From: Kiritimatiellota bacterium
GTDB lineage: Bacteria; Verrucomicrobiota; Kiritimatiellia; CAIQIC01
Length of the DNA stretch: 32,452 bases
Reading direction: 5' to 3'
Assembly: GCA_026398385.1 (NCBI GenBank)
Contig: JAPLSZ010000224.1
Location: 27,049 to 59,500, forward strand
Part shown: positions 6,622 to 15,242 of the stretch, one piece after another
Layout of the letters: every line of letters starts with the position of its first letter
How positions within the stretch are numbered: position 1 is the stretch's first letter
The notes under the pieces: model-generated
What the model was told of the DNA's origin: nothing
What the model saw: only the letters and a program-made list of their open reading frames with translations
Database searches by the model: none
Translations under genes and position numbers: made by a program

Positions 6622-9108
6622 ATGCCGACGACCACCAAAGGCTTGGGCGCGGCGGGACCGATCACAGCCCGCGACATCCGGCGGCGCTACGATCTGCACC
6701 TGCGCTATTCAAGGTGCAAGGACGTGCGCTCGGCCACGGATTACGACAAGCTGACGAGCCTCTCGATGGCCGTGCGCGACCTGGCGGTGGACCGGATGAT
6801 CGCCACCCAGACGGCATATCTGGACCAGGACGTGCGGCGCGTTTATTATCTATCCATGGAATACCTGCTCGGCCGGCTGCTGGCGAACAACGTCCTGAGC
6901 ATCGGCATCCAGGCGCCCGTGCGCCAGGTGCTGCACGATATCGGCCTGACCATGGAGCAGTTGGCGAGCATCGAGACGGACGCCGGGCTGGGCAACGGCG
7001 GCCTGGGCCGGCTGGCGGCGTGCTACCTGGATTCGCTGGCCACGCTGGAGTATCCGGCCTATGGCTACGGGCTGCGCTACGAGCACGGCATGTTCCGGCA
7101 GGAATTCGACAACGGCTGGCAGATGGAGCGGCCGGACGACTGGCTGAAATACGGCAATCCCTGGGAAATGGTGCGGCCGGAGTACACCGTGCCGGTGGTG
7201 GTGTACGGGCGGCTGGAACAGGTCGGCCCGCGTGGCGGCGCGAAGAAGTCGGTCTGGGTGGACTGGCAGATGCTGGAAGGCGTCCCGTACGACATCCCGG
7301 TGATCGGCTATGGCGTCAACACGGTGAACCTGCTGCGCCTGTGGAGCTCGCGCGCGACGGAAGGCTTCCGGCTGGACGTCTTCAACCAGGGCGACTACAT
7401 CAAGGCGGTGGCGGAGAAAAACTGGGCAGAAAACATCACCAAGGTGCTGTATCCATCGGAAAACACCACGGCGGGCAAGGAACTGCGATTGATCCAGGAG
7501 TATTTCCTGGTGGCCTGCACGATCCGCGACCTCATCCGCCGCTACCTCAAGAATCATAGTGACTTTGACAGCTTCGCGGAGGTCGTGACCCTGCAGATGA
7601 ACGACACCCATTCCGCGCTGGTTGTCGCGGAGCTGATGCGCTACCTCAGCGACGAGGTCGGCCTGCCGCGGGAGAAGGCGTGGGCGATCACGACGCGGAC
7701 GCTGAACTACACCAACCACACGCTGATGCCCGAAGCGCTGGAAAAATGGCCGATGCCGCTGCTGGAGCGCGTGCTACCCAGGCACCTGCAGATCATCTGC
7801 GACATCAACGAGCAGTTTCTGCAGCAGGTCCGGCTTTCCACCGATAACCATCTCGACCGCGTGCAGCGGATGTCGCTGATCGAGGAGGGCGCTGTCAAAC
7901 AGGCCCGCATGGCCAACCTGGCGGTCGTCGGCAGCCACAGGGTCAACGGTGTCTCCGAACTGCACACCGAGCTGCTGAAGCAGCGGCTGATGCCGGATTT
8001 CGTCGGGCTGTGGCCGGAGAAGTTCGTGAACATCACCAACGGCGTGTCTCACCGGCGCTGGCTGATCCAGTGCAATCCGGATCTGACCGCCCTGATCAGC
8101 GGCGTGCTGGGCGACAAATGGGTGCGGAACTTGGACGAGTTGCGCAGCCTCGAGCCCTACGCCGGCGACGCGGCTTTTCGCAAGGAGTTTCTGCGCATCA
8201 AGCGCGGCAACAAGGCCCGGCTGGCGCAGGTCATCCGTGACCTCACCGGGCAGATCGTGGATCCGGATTCGCTCTTCGATGTGCAGATCAAACGGCTGCA
8301 CGAGTATAAACGGCAGTTGCTCAACGCCCTGCACATTCTGACCCTGTTTTACCGCCTCAAAGCCCAGCCGAACCTGGACATCACGCCGCGCACGTTCATC
8401 TTTGGCGCCAAGGCCGCGCCGGGCTACCACGTGGCCAAGCTGATCATCAAGCTGATCAATACGCTGGCCGCGACCATCAATCACGATCCCGCGGTCGGCG
8501 GCCGCCTCAAAGTGGTGTTCTTGCCGGACTACGGCGTTTCGCTGGCCGAGGCCATCGTGCCAGCCGCCGACCTCTCGGAGCAGATTTCCACCGCCGGCTG
8601 GGAGGCTTCCGGCACGGGCAACATGAAGCTGGCCCTCAACGGCGCGCTGACCATCGGCACGTGGGACGGCGCGAACATCGAGATTGCCCAGGCGGTCGGT
8701 CTGGACAACATCTTCATCTTCGGTCAGCGCGCGGAGCAGCTCGCGGAGCTGCGCGCCAGCGGCGCGTACCGACCCGCGGAGTGGCTGGAGCGCGACGAGG
8801 AAATGCGGCGCGTGGTGTTGAGCCTGCGCAACGACCCCTTCATCCCGTCGCAGCCCGGCCTGTTTATGGAACTGCACCAGGCGCTGACGTCGGAGAGCGA
8901 TCCGTATTTCCATCTGGCCGATTACCGGAGCTACGTGGAAGCGCAGCAGGCGGTGACGGACCTTTTCCGCCAGCCGGAGGCGTGGGCGCATAAGGCGATC
9001 CACAACGTCGCCAACATGGGACGGTTCTCCAGCGACCGGTCGGTGCGGGAATACGCCGAGAAGATCTGGAACCTGCAGCCGGTGTCGGTGCAGATGAATG
9101 CAGGTTAG
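6622..9108 (+). CDS. glgP: Glycogen/alpha-glucan phosphorylase
   Basis: The product is 828 residues from ATG 6622, a full-length GT35 enzyme. It releases glucose-1-phosphate from alpha-1,4-glucans using phosphate and a PLP cofactor. Visible family marks are 'YYLSMEYLLGRLL', 'GLGNGGLGRLAACYLDSLAT', 'TLQMNDTHSALVVAELMR', 'VQIKRLHEYKRQLLN' and the PLP-binding 'EASGTGNMKLALNGALTIG' (Lys669). The ORF track starts at 6598, but GAGGGA lies five bases before ATG 6622 while 6598 has no ribosome-binding site, so I prefer 6622. Followed after 86 bp by ugd, linking glycogen turnover and UDP-sugar supply through glucose-1-phosphate, though no pyrophosphorylase is present here. Confidence 0.95.
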   Translation: MPTTTKGLGAAGPITARDIRRRYDLHLRYSRCKDVRSATDYDKLTSLSMAVRDLAVDRMIATQTAYLDQDVRRVYYLSMEYLLGRLLANNVLSIGIQAPVRQVLHDIGLTMEQLASIETDAGLGNGGLGRLAACYLDSLATLEYPAYGYGLRYEHGMFRQEFDNGWQMERPDDWLKYGNPWEMVRPEYTVPVVVYGRLEQVGPRGGAKKSVWVDWQMLEGVPYDIPVIGYGVNTVNLLRLWSSRATEGFRLDVFNQGDYIKAVAEKNWAENITKVLYPSENTTAGKELRLIQEYFLVACTIRDLIRRYLKNHSDFDSFAEVVTLQMNDTHSALVVAELMRYLSDEVGLPREKAWAITTRTLNYTNHTLMPEALEKWPMPLLERVLPRHLQIICDINEQFLQQVRLSTDNHLDRVQRMSLIEEGAVKQARMANLAVVGSHRVNGVSELHTELLKQRLMPDFVGLWPEKFVNITNGVSHRRWLIQCNPDLTALISGVLGDKWVRNLDELRSLEPYAGDAAFRKEFLRIKRGNKARLAQVIRDLTGQIVDPDSLFDVQIKRLHEYKRQLLNALHILTLFYRLKAQPNLDITPRTFIFGAKAAPGYHVAKLIIKLINTLAATINHDPAVGGRLKVVFLPDYGVSLAEAIVPAADLSEQISTAGWEASGTGNMKLALNGALTIGTWDGANIEIAQAVGLDNIFIFGQRAEQLAELRASGAYRPAEWLERDEEMRRVVLSLRNDPFIPSQPGLFMELHQALTSESDPYFHLADYRSYVEAQQAVTDLFRQPEAWAHKAIHNVANMGRFSSDRSVREYAEKIWNLQPVSVQMNAG

Positions 9109-9194
9109 CCGCCGGTCGGACCCCCGGCGAAAGCCCGCGGGCGGAAGGTCGCCAGCGGGAGCGGCGCAGGCTTGAACGCGGAAGGGAGCGGAAG

Positions 9195-10562
9195 ATGAAA
9201 ACGATCTGCTGCATTGGCGCCGGTTACGTGGGCGGACCGACCATGGCCATGATTGCCCGCCAGTGCCCGGATTGCCGCGTCGTGGTCACGGACATTGACG
9301 AGAAGCGCATTGCGGCGTGGGCCGCCGGCCACCCGCCGATCTACGAGCCGGGTCTGGCGGAACTTGTGCGCGTTTCGCTGAACCGCAATCTCTTCTTTTC
9401 CACCGACATCGCCCGGGGCATCGCGGAGGCGCAGATCGTCTTTGTCAGCGTCAACACGCCCACCAAGACGTTCGGCCAGGGCGCCGGGCGCGCCTCGGAT
9501 CTCCAATATTACGAGAAGGCCGCCCGGCAGATCCTTGAGCACGCGCAAGCGGACATGATCGTGGTGGAAAAGAGCACGCTGCCGGTGCGCACGGCGGAGG
9601 CCATGGATAGCATCTTGAAATCCGGGCGAAAGGACGTCCGCTTCGAGGTGCTCTCCAATCCCGAGTTTCTGGCCGAGGGCACGGCGATCCAGGACCTGGA
9701 ACATCCCGACCGGGTGCTGATCGGCGGCCACGAAACCCCGGCCGGACGCGAGGCTCAACAGGCGCTGGTGGAGATCTATGCGCGCTGGGTGCCGCGCGAT
9801 CGCATCCTGACCACCAACATCTGGTCCAGCGAGCTCTCCAAGCTCGTGGCCAACGCGTTTCTGGCCCAGCGCATCAGTTCCATCAACAGCATCTCCGCCC
9901 TGTGCGAGGCCACGGGCGCCGACGTGGAGGAAATCTCCCGCGCCATCGGCATGGACTCGCGCATTGGCCCCAAGTTTCTCCGCGCCAGCGTGGGCTTCGG
10001 CGGTTCCTGCTTCAAGAAGGACATTCTGAATCTGGTGTACCTCGCGGAAAGCTATGGGCTGCGGGAGGTGGCCGATTTTTGGAACCGGGTGGTGGCGATG
10101 AACGATTACCAGGAGAACCGGTTCGTCCGCGCGATCGTGACCCGGATGTTCAACACTGTCGCGGGCAAGCGGATCGCGGTGTTCGGCTTTGCCTTCAAGG
10201 CCGACACTGGCGATACCCGCGAAAGCCCCGCCATCCGCGTCTGCCGCGAACTGGCCGCCGAGCGCGCCCACGTCGTTGTCAGCGACCCCTTCGCGCTGGA
10301 TAATGCCCGCATCGAGCTCGCGGATCTCGGCGCCGCCGTGGCCTACGAGCCCGACCCCTACGCCGCCGCGCGGGGCGCGCACGCCATCGCGGTGCTCACC
10401 GACTGGCGGGACTACCGGGCCCTGGATTATCCGCGCATCTTCGCGGGCATGGAGAAGCCGGCTTTCCTGTTCGACGGGCGCAACTGCCTCGACCACCGCG
10501 CGCTGTTCGACCTGGGTTTCAACGTCTTCCCGATCGGCAAGCGGTTCTATAGCCACTTGTGA
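9195..10562 (+). CDS. ugd: UDP-glucose 6-dehydrogenase, eukaryote-like type
   Basis: The product is 455 residues. It oxidises UDP-glucose to UDP-glucuronate with two NAD+, feeding polysaccharide and glycan synthesis in the cytoplasm. It has the N-terminal Rossmann motif 'CCIGAGYVGGPTMAMIA', 'VSVNTPTKTFG', 'VEKSTLPVRTAEA', 'LSNPEFLAEGTAIQDL', the catalytic cysteine in 'GFGGSCFKKDILNLVYL', and C-terminal 'KRIAVFGFAFKADTGDTRES'. The wording of these motifs and the length resemble animal/plant UGDH more than the shorter bacterial Ugd/TuaD type; this is judged by eye. A purine-rich GGGAGCGGAAG precedes the ATG. The 3' end overlaps the convergent thiF by 44 bp. Confidence 0.93.
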   Translation: MKTICCIGAGYVGGPTMAMIARQCPDCRVVVTDIDEKRIAAWAAGHPPIYEPGLAELVRVSLNRNLFFSTDIARGIAEAQIVFVSVNTPTKTFGQGAGRASDLQYYEKAARQILEHAQADMIVVEKSTLPVRTAEAMDSILKSGRKDVRFEVLSNPEFLAEGTAIQDLEHPDRVLIGGHETPAGREAQQALVEIYARWVPRDRILTTNIWSSELSKLVANAFLAQRISSINSISALCEATGADVEEISRAIGMDSRIGPKFLRASVGFGGSCFKKDILNLVYLAESYGLREVADFWNRVVAMNDYQENRFVRAIVTRMFNTVAGKRIAVFGFAFKADTGDTRESPAIRVCRELAAERAHVVVSDPFALDNARIELADLGAAVAYEPDPYAAARGAHAIAVLTDWRDYRALDYPRIFAGMEKPAFLFDGRNCLDHRALFDLGFNVFPIGKRFYSHL

Positions 10563-11313
10563 TCGTGCCCGGCTGCTCCCTACACAATCGGCAAAACGGA
10601 TTGCGCCTGACCGGCACCTCCCGGAACCGCAGGGCCAGCGCGTCAAAGATCAGTAGGCGGTCGGTCAACAACTGGCCCACTCCGAGCAGAAACTTAAGAG
10701 CTTCGGTTGCCTGGAGGGCGCCCAGCACGCCGGGCACCACGCCCAGCGGGCCCTGCGGCGGCGCACCGGTCTCCGGCGGCGGTTGCTCGAAGACGCAGCG
10801 ATAGCAGGCGGTCTTTCCGGGCAGCACCGTCATGAGTTGGCCGTGGTACCGCAGGATGCCGGCGTGTACATACGGCCGGCCGGCGGCGTGACAGGCGTCG
10901 GCAATGAGAAATTTGGATGCGAAGTTGTCGGTGGCGTCCACCACGAAATCGAAATCGGCCAGCCGGGCGGGAGCGTTGGCGGCGGTAAAGCGTTCGGGGA
11001 ACAGGCGCAGTTCCGTCCGCGGATTCAGCGCGCGCAGTTTCTCGGCGGCAGATTCCACCTTGCGGCGGCCGACGTCGGCGGTGGCGTGCAGGATTTGCCG
11101 CTGCAGGTTGGAGAGTTCCACTGTGTCGCCGTCCATCAGACCCAGCGTGCCGACGCCCGCGGCGGCCAGGTACAGGGCCGCCGGCGAACCGAGCCCGCCA
11201 GCGCCGATCACCAGCACGCGGCCCGCGCGCAGTTTGGCCTGGCCGGCCGCCCCGATCTCCGGCAGCGCGAGCTGCCGGGCATACCGCTGCTGTTCTTCCG
11301 GCGTCAAATTCAT
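10519..11313 (-). CDS. thiF: ThiF/MoeB/HesA-family adenylyltransferase, last gene of the thi operon
   Basis: The 264-residue E1-like enzyme has the ATP loop 'VLVIGAGGLGSPAALYLAAAG' (about 34-54), 'DGDTVELSNLQRQILH', 'DATDNFASKFLIADAC', and two structural zinc CxxC pairs (Cys170/Cys173 in 'CYRCVF', Cys241/Cys244 in 'CRLC'). In this setting it should adenylate the C-terminal glycine of ThiS before sulfur transfer. The cysteine that forms an acyl-persulfide with ThiS in E. coli ThiF is not seen: the segment reads 'GAPPQGPLGVVPG'. It is thus MoeB-like at that spot, and could also serve MoaD. A 19-residue tail after the second CxxC looks non-conserved. The gene lies 52 bp after thiH. Confidence 0.85.
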   Translation of the reverse strand: MNLTPEEQQRYARQLALPEIGAAGQAKLRAGRVLVIGAGGLGSPAALYLAAAGVGTLGLMDGDTVELSNLQRQILHATADVGRRKVESAAEKLRALNPRTELRLFPERFTAANAPARLADFDFVVDATDNFASKFLIADACHAAGRPYVHAGILRYHGQLMTVLPGKTACYRCVFEQPPPETGAPPQGPLGVVPGVLGALQATEALKFLLGVGQLLTDRLLIFDALALRFREVPVRRNPFCRLCREQPGTITSGYRTACRSGRR

Positions 11314-11365
11314 GCGTCGTCCAGTTTCTGATTACGACAAATGACTAATGACAAATGACAACTGA

Positions 11366-12532
11366 CTACGTACCACCGCCCCGATACACCGCATCCCAAT
11401 TCTTGAACACCGGCTCCAGGCTGCGCGCGCGCAGGGCGGCGCAGAACTCCTCCACACCGCGCCGGTCGTTGACCTCGAACTGACTGGCGGTGAGTCGGCT
11501 TGCACTGAGTTCCATCGTAGTGTCGAACCCGCCGGCCTCGTCGGTCGGCGCTTGGTCGTAGCCGCCGACGGTCGTGCGGCTGGCGACGCTCATCCGGGAA
11601 ATGCCCACGCCGGCCATGCCGTCCCGGAAGCGCGGCGCCTCGCGCGTAGACAGCGTGAGGTGCGCCTCCGGGAGACACAGGCGTAAGGCGCAGATCAACC
11701 GTGCCAGGAAGGCGTCGTCCACCGCGAAGTCGGCGTGGTACCCGCCCGCTTCGGGCCGCAGGCGCGGGAACGCCAGGGAAATACCGGTGCGCCAGAAGCG
11801 CTTTTCCAGTTCCACGGCGTGCCGATAGAGGCGGAGCGCGTCGGTGACCGGATCGGCCAGTCCCAGCAGGACGCCGAGGCCCGCCAGGCGCAGGCCGGCC
11901 TCCAGCGCGCGCGCCGGCGTCTCCAGCCGGTTCAGAAAATCCTTCTTCGGTCCCCAGCGGTGGACTTCCGCGTAACGTTCCGCGTCGTAGGTTTCCTGGT
12001 AGAGCGTGAGGCCCGTGGCGCCGGCCTCGGCCAATTGCCGGTATTCGTCCACGGACATGGGGAAGACCTCGACGTTCACCAGGGCAAACTGCGCGGCGGC
12101 GAGGCGTACGCAATCGCATACGTAACCGACATCCGCCTCGGGCGTACGCTCGCCGGTGAGCAGCAGGATTTCCTCCAGGCCCATGTGCTTCAGCGCGGCC
12201 AGTTCGGCCTCGACCTCGTCCGGGGACAGCTTGCGACGCGGCTGCGACCGGTCGGACGCGAAGCCGCAGTAGGCGCAGCCGCTGGCGCAGTGGTTGGACA
12301 GGTAGAGCGGCGCGTAGAGTGCGATCGTGCGGCCGAAATGCCGGCGTGTCAGCGCCTGCGCTTGCTGCGCCAGGCGCTCGGTGTACGGCGCGGCGGCAGG
12401 CGACAGCAGCACGGCCAGTTCGCGCAGGCCGGGCCGCTCGGCGGCCAGCGCGGCCTCGACGTCCTCCGGTCCGCTGGCGCGCAGCCGCTCCCGCCACGGC
12501 GCGACATCCAGCCACTCAGGAAGGAAATTCAT
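11366..12532 (-). CDS. thiH: 2-iminoacetate synthase (radical SAM tyrosine lyase)
   Basis: The 388-residue product cleaves tyrosine to dehydroglycine and p-cresol, giving the glycine-derived part of the thiazole ring. The radical SAM cluster motif CxxxCxxC is Cys82, Cys86 and Cys89 in 'NHCASGCAYCGFASD'. ThiH-typical runs include 'LLTGERTPEADVGYVCD', 'VNVEVFPMSVDEYR', 'LTLYQETYD', 'ISLAFPRLRPEAGG' and the C-terminal 'SASRLTASQFEVNDRRGVEEFC'. The ORF track extends to 12652, but the 40 extra residues are a translation of AT-rich intergenic DNA; ATG 12532 starts the family-like sequence. Presence of ThiH rather than ThiO points to the tyrosine-dependent, often anaerobic, route. Operon context argues against HydG. 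Confidence 0.92.
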   Translation of the reverse strand: MNFLPEWLDVAPWRERLRASGPEDVEAALAAERPGLRELAVLLSPAAAPYTERLAQQAQALTRRHFGRTIALYAPLYLSNHCASGCAYCGFASDRSQPRRKLSPDEVEAELAALKHMGLEEILLLTGERTPEADVGYVCDCVRLAAAQFALVNVEVFPMSVDEYRQLAEAGATGLTLYQETYDAERYAEVHRWGPKKDFLNRLETPARALEAGLRLAGLGVLLGLADPVTDALRLYRHAVELEKRFWRTGISLAFPRLRPEAGGYHADFAVDDAFLARLICALRLCLPEAHLTLSTREAPRFRDGMAGVGISRMSVASRTTVGGYDQAPTDEAGGFDTTMELSASRLTASQFEVNDRRGVEEFCAALRARSLEPVFKNWDAVYRGGGT

Positions 12533-12770
12533 AAATCCAAAAAACGAAATCCGAAACAATATCGAATAACCAAAAATAAATAACAAAACAAAAAGACCTG
12601 AAGTTCCAGCCATGACGCCGACAATCACCTGCGGCGGCGTGGTCGGGATCACTTCGTGGCAAGCGGTATGGTTTTAAACATCTTAACTATTGTAATTTAG
12701 AATTTATTTCGGGTTTTGTGCTTCGATATTCGCATTTTCAGTTTACGAGCTATTCGAGCAAGCCCGGACT
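12533..12770. other. AT-rich intergenic spacer between thiG and thiH
   Basis: The 238 bp inside an operon is long. The sequence is AT-rich in a GC-rich region and contains related words on the minus strand such as 'attcgatattg', 'tttcggatttcg' and 'ttcgatattcgc'-type motifs. No ORF, terminator or good Shine-Dalgarno was found. It looks like intergenic repeat-word DNA inserted between the two genes. Whether it adds a promoter is unclear. Confidence 0.5.
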
Positions 12771-13556
12771 CTAGGGTGCCAGAAAGCTTGTCAGCGGACT
12801 GGTCGCGCGGGCGGCGGCGCGGCGCGGCAGGAGGGCCGCGTGGTACGCGGCGCGGCCGGCGCGGACCGCCTGCGCGAACGCGACGGCCATGGCGACGGGC
12901 TGGTCCGCCGCGGCGACGGCGCTGTTGACCAGCACGGCGGCGCAGCCCATCTCCAGCGCGGCGGCGGCCTCGGACGGTGCGCGCAGGCCGGCATCTACGA
13001 TCACCGGCACGCGGCTGTGAGCGACAATCAGCCGCAGCATCGCGGCCGTGTCCAGGCCCTGGCCGCTGCCGATGGGCGCGCCGAGGGGCATGACGGAGAT
13101 GCAGCCGACGTCCTCCAGCCGCTTGGCCAGCACCGGGTCGGCGGGGATATAGGGCATGACGAGAAAGCCCTCGGCGACCAGGATCTTGGCCGCCGCCAGG
13201 GTTTCGACCGCATCCGGCAGCAGGTGCTGCGGATTGGGATGAATTTCCACCTTGATGAACGGACTGCCGCTGAGCTCGCGCGCCAGCCGTGCGGCGCGGA
13301 CCGCCTCGGCCGCGTCGCGCGCGCCGGAGGTGTTCGGCATCAGCGTCACGCCCGGCAGGCGCGCCAGCGGGCCGAACAGGTCGTCCGACGGCCGCTCGCG
13401 GTTGAAGCGCCGCAGGGCGACGGTGACCAGTTGCGCGCCCGAGGCCGTAATGGCTTGCACCATCGTTGCGACGTCCGCGAACTTGCCCGTACCCAGCAGC
13501 AGGCGCGACTCGAACGTGTATGCACCCAGTTGCAGAGCATCGCTCTTCATGTCCAT
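12771..13556 (-). CDS. thiG: Thiazole synthase
   Basis: The 261-residue (beta/alpha)8 enzyme condenses 1-deoxy-xylulose-5-phosphate, dehydroglycine and the sulfur carried by ThiS-thiocarboxylate into the thiazole phosphate of thiamine. Typical runs are '[17 protein letters not shown]', '[16 protein letters not shown]', the Schiff-base lysine region '[16 protein letters not shown]', '[23 protein letters not shown]', '[12 protein letters not shown]', and '[23 protein letters not shown]'. The length is normal. ATG 13556 is used; ATG 13550, two codons in, is equally possible, as neither has a strong ribosome-binding site. It follows thiS after 151 bp and precedes thiH. Confidence 0.95.
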   Translation of the reverse strand: MDMKSDALQLGAYTFESRLLLGTGKFADVATMVQAITASGAQLVTVALRRFNRERPSDDLFGPLARLPGVTLMPNTSGARDAAEAVRAARLARELSGSPFIKVEIHPNPQHLLPDAVETLAAAKILVAEGFLVMPYIPADPVLAKRLEDVGCISVMPLGAPIGSGQGLDTAAMLRLIVAHSRVPVIVDAGLRAPSEAAAALEMGCAAVLVNSAVAAADQPVAMAVAFAQAVRAGRAAYHAALLPRRAAARATSPLTSFLAP

Positions 13557-13707
13557 AAATGTTCCAAATCTTGTTTTCGGCGAAGAATTTTAACCGCCAT
13601 GACGCCAAGTCCGCCAAGCTGCTGAAATCTTCTTCCGTGTAAATCCGTGTTGATCCGTGGCTAAAATGCAGCCGGTATTATTTGGTTGCGGCTACGCCGG
13701 ACTGTGT
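13557..13707 (-). repeat. Intergenic CCACGGAT-type repeat words between thiS and thiG
   Basis: On the minus strand this spacer reads 'gccacggatcaacacggatt', then 'cttggcggacttggcgtc', then 'attcttcgccgaaaac'. Closely related words recur upstream of the TIGR03790 gene (20730-20770: 'gccacggatgaaacgcggatt' and 'cttcggcgaaaac') and after wbuC ('cttggcgggcttcggcg', about 23246-23266). It is a dispersed, apparently non-coding intergenic family. No ORF or terminator was seen. Confidence 0.5.
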
Positions 13708-13908
13708 TCACCCGCCGCCCGCGAAGGTCAGGATTTCCACCCGGTCGCCGGCGTGCAGCGCCACTGCCGCGCGCCGGGCCGATGGCATCACCTCGTCGTT
13801 TACCAGCACGGCCACCCGGGCGGCGTCGGCGCCCAAAGCGGCCAGCAGTCCGGCCAGCATTTCGCCCTCCGGCCGTTCCAGCTTCTCGCCGTTGATCAGC
13901 AATTGCAT
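13708..13908 (-). CDS. thiS: Sulfur-carrier protein ThiS
   Basis: This is a 66-residue ubiquitin-fold protein. Its C-terminal Gly-Gly ('VEILTFAGGG' then stop) is adenylated by ThiF and converted to a thiocarboxylate that gives sulfur to ThiG. 'MQLLINGEKLERPEGE' is the usual opening strand pair, and 'VAVLVNDEVMPSA' with 'LHAGDRVEIL' is the usual middle. The ORF track starts at 14043, inside the riboswitch; ATG 13908, just after the terminator, is the real start. It is the first structural gene of the operon. Confidence 0.93.
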   Translation of the reverse strand: MQLLINGEKLERPEGEMLAGLLAALGADAARVAVLVNDEVMPSARRAAVALHAGDRVEILTFAGGG

Positions 13909-13919
13909 GTTGCTCCAGC

Positions 13920-13947
13920 AAAAAAAGCGCCCGGTTGCCCGGGCGCT
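13920..13947 (-). terminator. Intrinsic terminator in the thi leader
   Basis: On the minus strand AGCGCCCGG, loop gcaa, CCGGGCGCT forms a perfect 9-bp stem directly followed by TTTTTTT. It lies between the TPP aptamer and the thiS start, the expected place for the expression platform of a terminating riboswitch. TPP binding should favour this hairpin and shut off thiSGHF. Confidence 0.9.
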
Positions 13948-13950
13948 CTG

Positions 13951-14036
13951 GCCACATCCCTTCGCCGGCATGATCCGGATCAGGTTCAGCGGGTATGATC
14001 TCAGTCCCGCTTTCCGCGGGACACCCCGGTGCTGGC
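13951..14036 (-). promoter_or_regulatory. TPP (THI-box) riboswitch
   Basis: On the minus strand the conserved aptamer blocks appear in order: ACCGGGGTG, a GC stem (tcccgc...gcggga), CTGAGAT, ATACCC, the core TGAACCTGATC, CGGATCATGCCGGCG, and AAGGGA. These match the classic THI-box consensus. It lies immediately upstream of an intrinsic terminator and thiS, so thiamine pyrophosphate should terminate transcription of thiS-thiG-thiH-thiF. Exact ends are approximate. Confidence 0.95.
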
Positions 14037-14039
14037 GGA

Positions 14040-14068
14040 ACACTAGGCCACAACCGCCCCCGCGTCAA
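14040..14068 (-). promoter_or_regulatory. Promoter of the thi operon
   Basis: On the minus strand TTGACG (14068-14063), a 17-bp spacer, then TAGTGT (14045-14040). A start site seven bases downstream (about 14033) falls right at the 5' edge of the TPP aptamer. Spacing and placement make this a convincing sigma-70-type promoter. Confidence 0.65.
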
Positions 14069-14379
14069 CAGCGGATGCCAACGACAAGTAACGAGCGAGA
14101 AGGGGCGCAGTCTTATGCTGCGAAGGCCGGAAAGGCCGCCTTCGCTTCCCGCTTCGCCAAGGCTACGCAGGCCAAGACGAAGCACGCGCTGCGCCCGCCT
14201 GCGGTGAGCCTGATGAAATCCCTGAGCTTGTCGAAGTGGTCGAGCGGGTCGAACCTGCGGGCGTCGCCTATCGCCGGGTCGGAGACCCAGCCTACCGTAT
14301 GATCTTATCGCAGTGACGCCCAATCAGTACCCACAGGTGACGGAGGCCTTACCGACAGCAGAAAAATCGCGCACCGCTT
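14069..14379. other. Non-coding gap upstream of the thi operon, with a TGAGCTTGTCGAAG-like word
   Basis: No convincing gene is present; the ORFs here are shadows. Around 14222-14238 it holds 'cctgagcttgtcgaag', a word like a short repeat widespread in GC-rich bacterial intergenic DNA, followed by 'gtggtcgagcgggtcgaac'. A GC-rich block with 'gaaggccggaaaggccgccttc' flavour (about 14121-14142) could fold as a hairpin. Confidence 0.35.
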
Positions 14380-15165
14380 TCATTCCGGCGTGGGGTGCCG
14401 GGCGAGGAAGCGCAGGAAGGCGGTCGGGCTGATGTGCGGATCGCCCCAGAAGGGATTGTCGAACGAGTAGATGATGAAGAGGGTCAGCAGAATCAAGCCG
14501 ACCAACGACAGGGTCAGGATCAGATGCGAGCGCAAGCGCTCGACGCCGAAGAAATTCATGAAGCCGATGGTAATGATGCCGCCGACGATCAGCAGCATCC
14601 ACAACACCCAGCTGAGGGTGTCCTGGCTGGCCAGAATGCGCAGCCGGCGCAGGCTGGCCAGTTCGTTCAACCGCGCCACGGATTCCTGGAGCCAGATTTT
14701 CTCCCGTTCGGTGCCGGGCTCGATGCCGCGGAATTGCTCCCAGATGCGGTTCATGGCTTCCGTGGCCTTCAGGCTGTCGCGGTGGAACTTGAGCTCCGGC
14801 CATTCGTCCGCGATGACCACGCGGGCGTAGGCGATGAGCGCCTGGCGGACGTGGATCTGGTAGGCCGGCCGCAGCCCGTAAGAGTCGCGGTGCAGATTGG
14901 CGAGGGCATTGCCCTCCTGTTCGCAAACCGCCAGGGTGTTGCTGAATTGCGTCGCGACGGTCATCACCAGGAAAGCCAGCAGCACGGCGTAGAGGCCGCC
15001 AATGACGGTGAAAGTGGCGGCGACCACGTCGTGCTCGCGGCGCAGGCGCTCGACCGAGCGGAAGCGGCGGACAAACATCAGCATGACGATTGCGGGCAGG
15101 AGCCCGGCCAGCAGCCAGAGCAACAGCAGGCTGAGGGGCGACAGAGCTTGCAGATATTCGGCCAT
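14380..15165 (-). CDS. DUF4239-like four-helix membrane protein
   Basis: The product is 261 residues. Two hydrophobic helices lie near the N-terminus (about 10-32, 'LLLLWLLAGLLPAIVMLMF', and 48-70, 'ATFTVIGGLYAVLLAFLVM'). A soluble helical middle follows, starting 'QFSNTLAVCEQEGNALANL'. Two more helices lie near residues 185-235. This layout and the 'GLYAVLLAF...' then 'E...L..L.R' pattern fit DUF4239 (bestrophin-like) proteins, whose function is unknown; anion transport is sometimes suggested from fold similarity. ATG 15165 has a GGGGAT-type ribosome-binding site. The ORF track's longer start at 15513 lies inside the upstream gene. The next gene on this strand ends 77 bp before it, so the two may share a transcript. 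Confidence 0.65.
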   Translation of the reverse strand: MAEYLQALSPLSLLLLWLLAGLLPAIVMLMFVRRFRSVERLRREHDVVAATFTVIGGLYAVLLAFLVMTVATQFSNTLAVCEQEGNALANLHRDSYGLRPAYQIHVRQALIAYARVVIADEWPELKFHRDSLKATEAMNRIWEQFRGIEPGTEREKIWLQESVARLNELASLRRLRILASQDTLSWVLWMLLIVGGIITIGFMNFFGVERLRSHLILTLSLVGLILLTLFIIYSFDNPFWGDPHISPTAFLRFLARHPTPE

Positions 15166-15242
15166 GGCTTTGGATCCCCGTACGATCCAATCTCCGCACC
15201 GCGCACTATGGTTGTCAGCTCCGCCGGCGCATGTCAAATCAA

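Noticed and set aside
9105-10646. 513-residue minus-strand ORF over ugd
   Set aside because: The plus-strand frame is an unmistakable UDP-glucose dehydrogenase with all motifs; the antisense frame has low-complexity composition.
14222-14245. TGAGCTTGTCGAAG word as a regulatory site
   Set aside because: It looks like a common intergenic repeat seen in many GC-rich bacteria; nothing ties it to the flanking genes.
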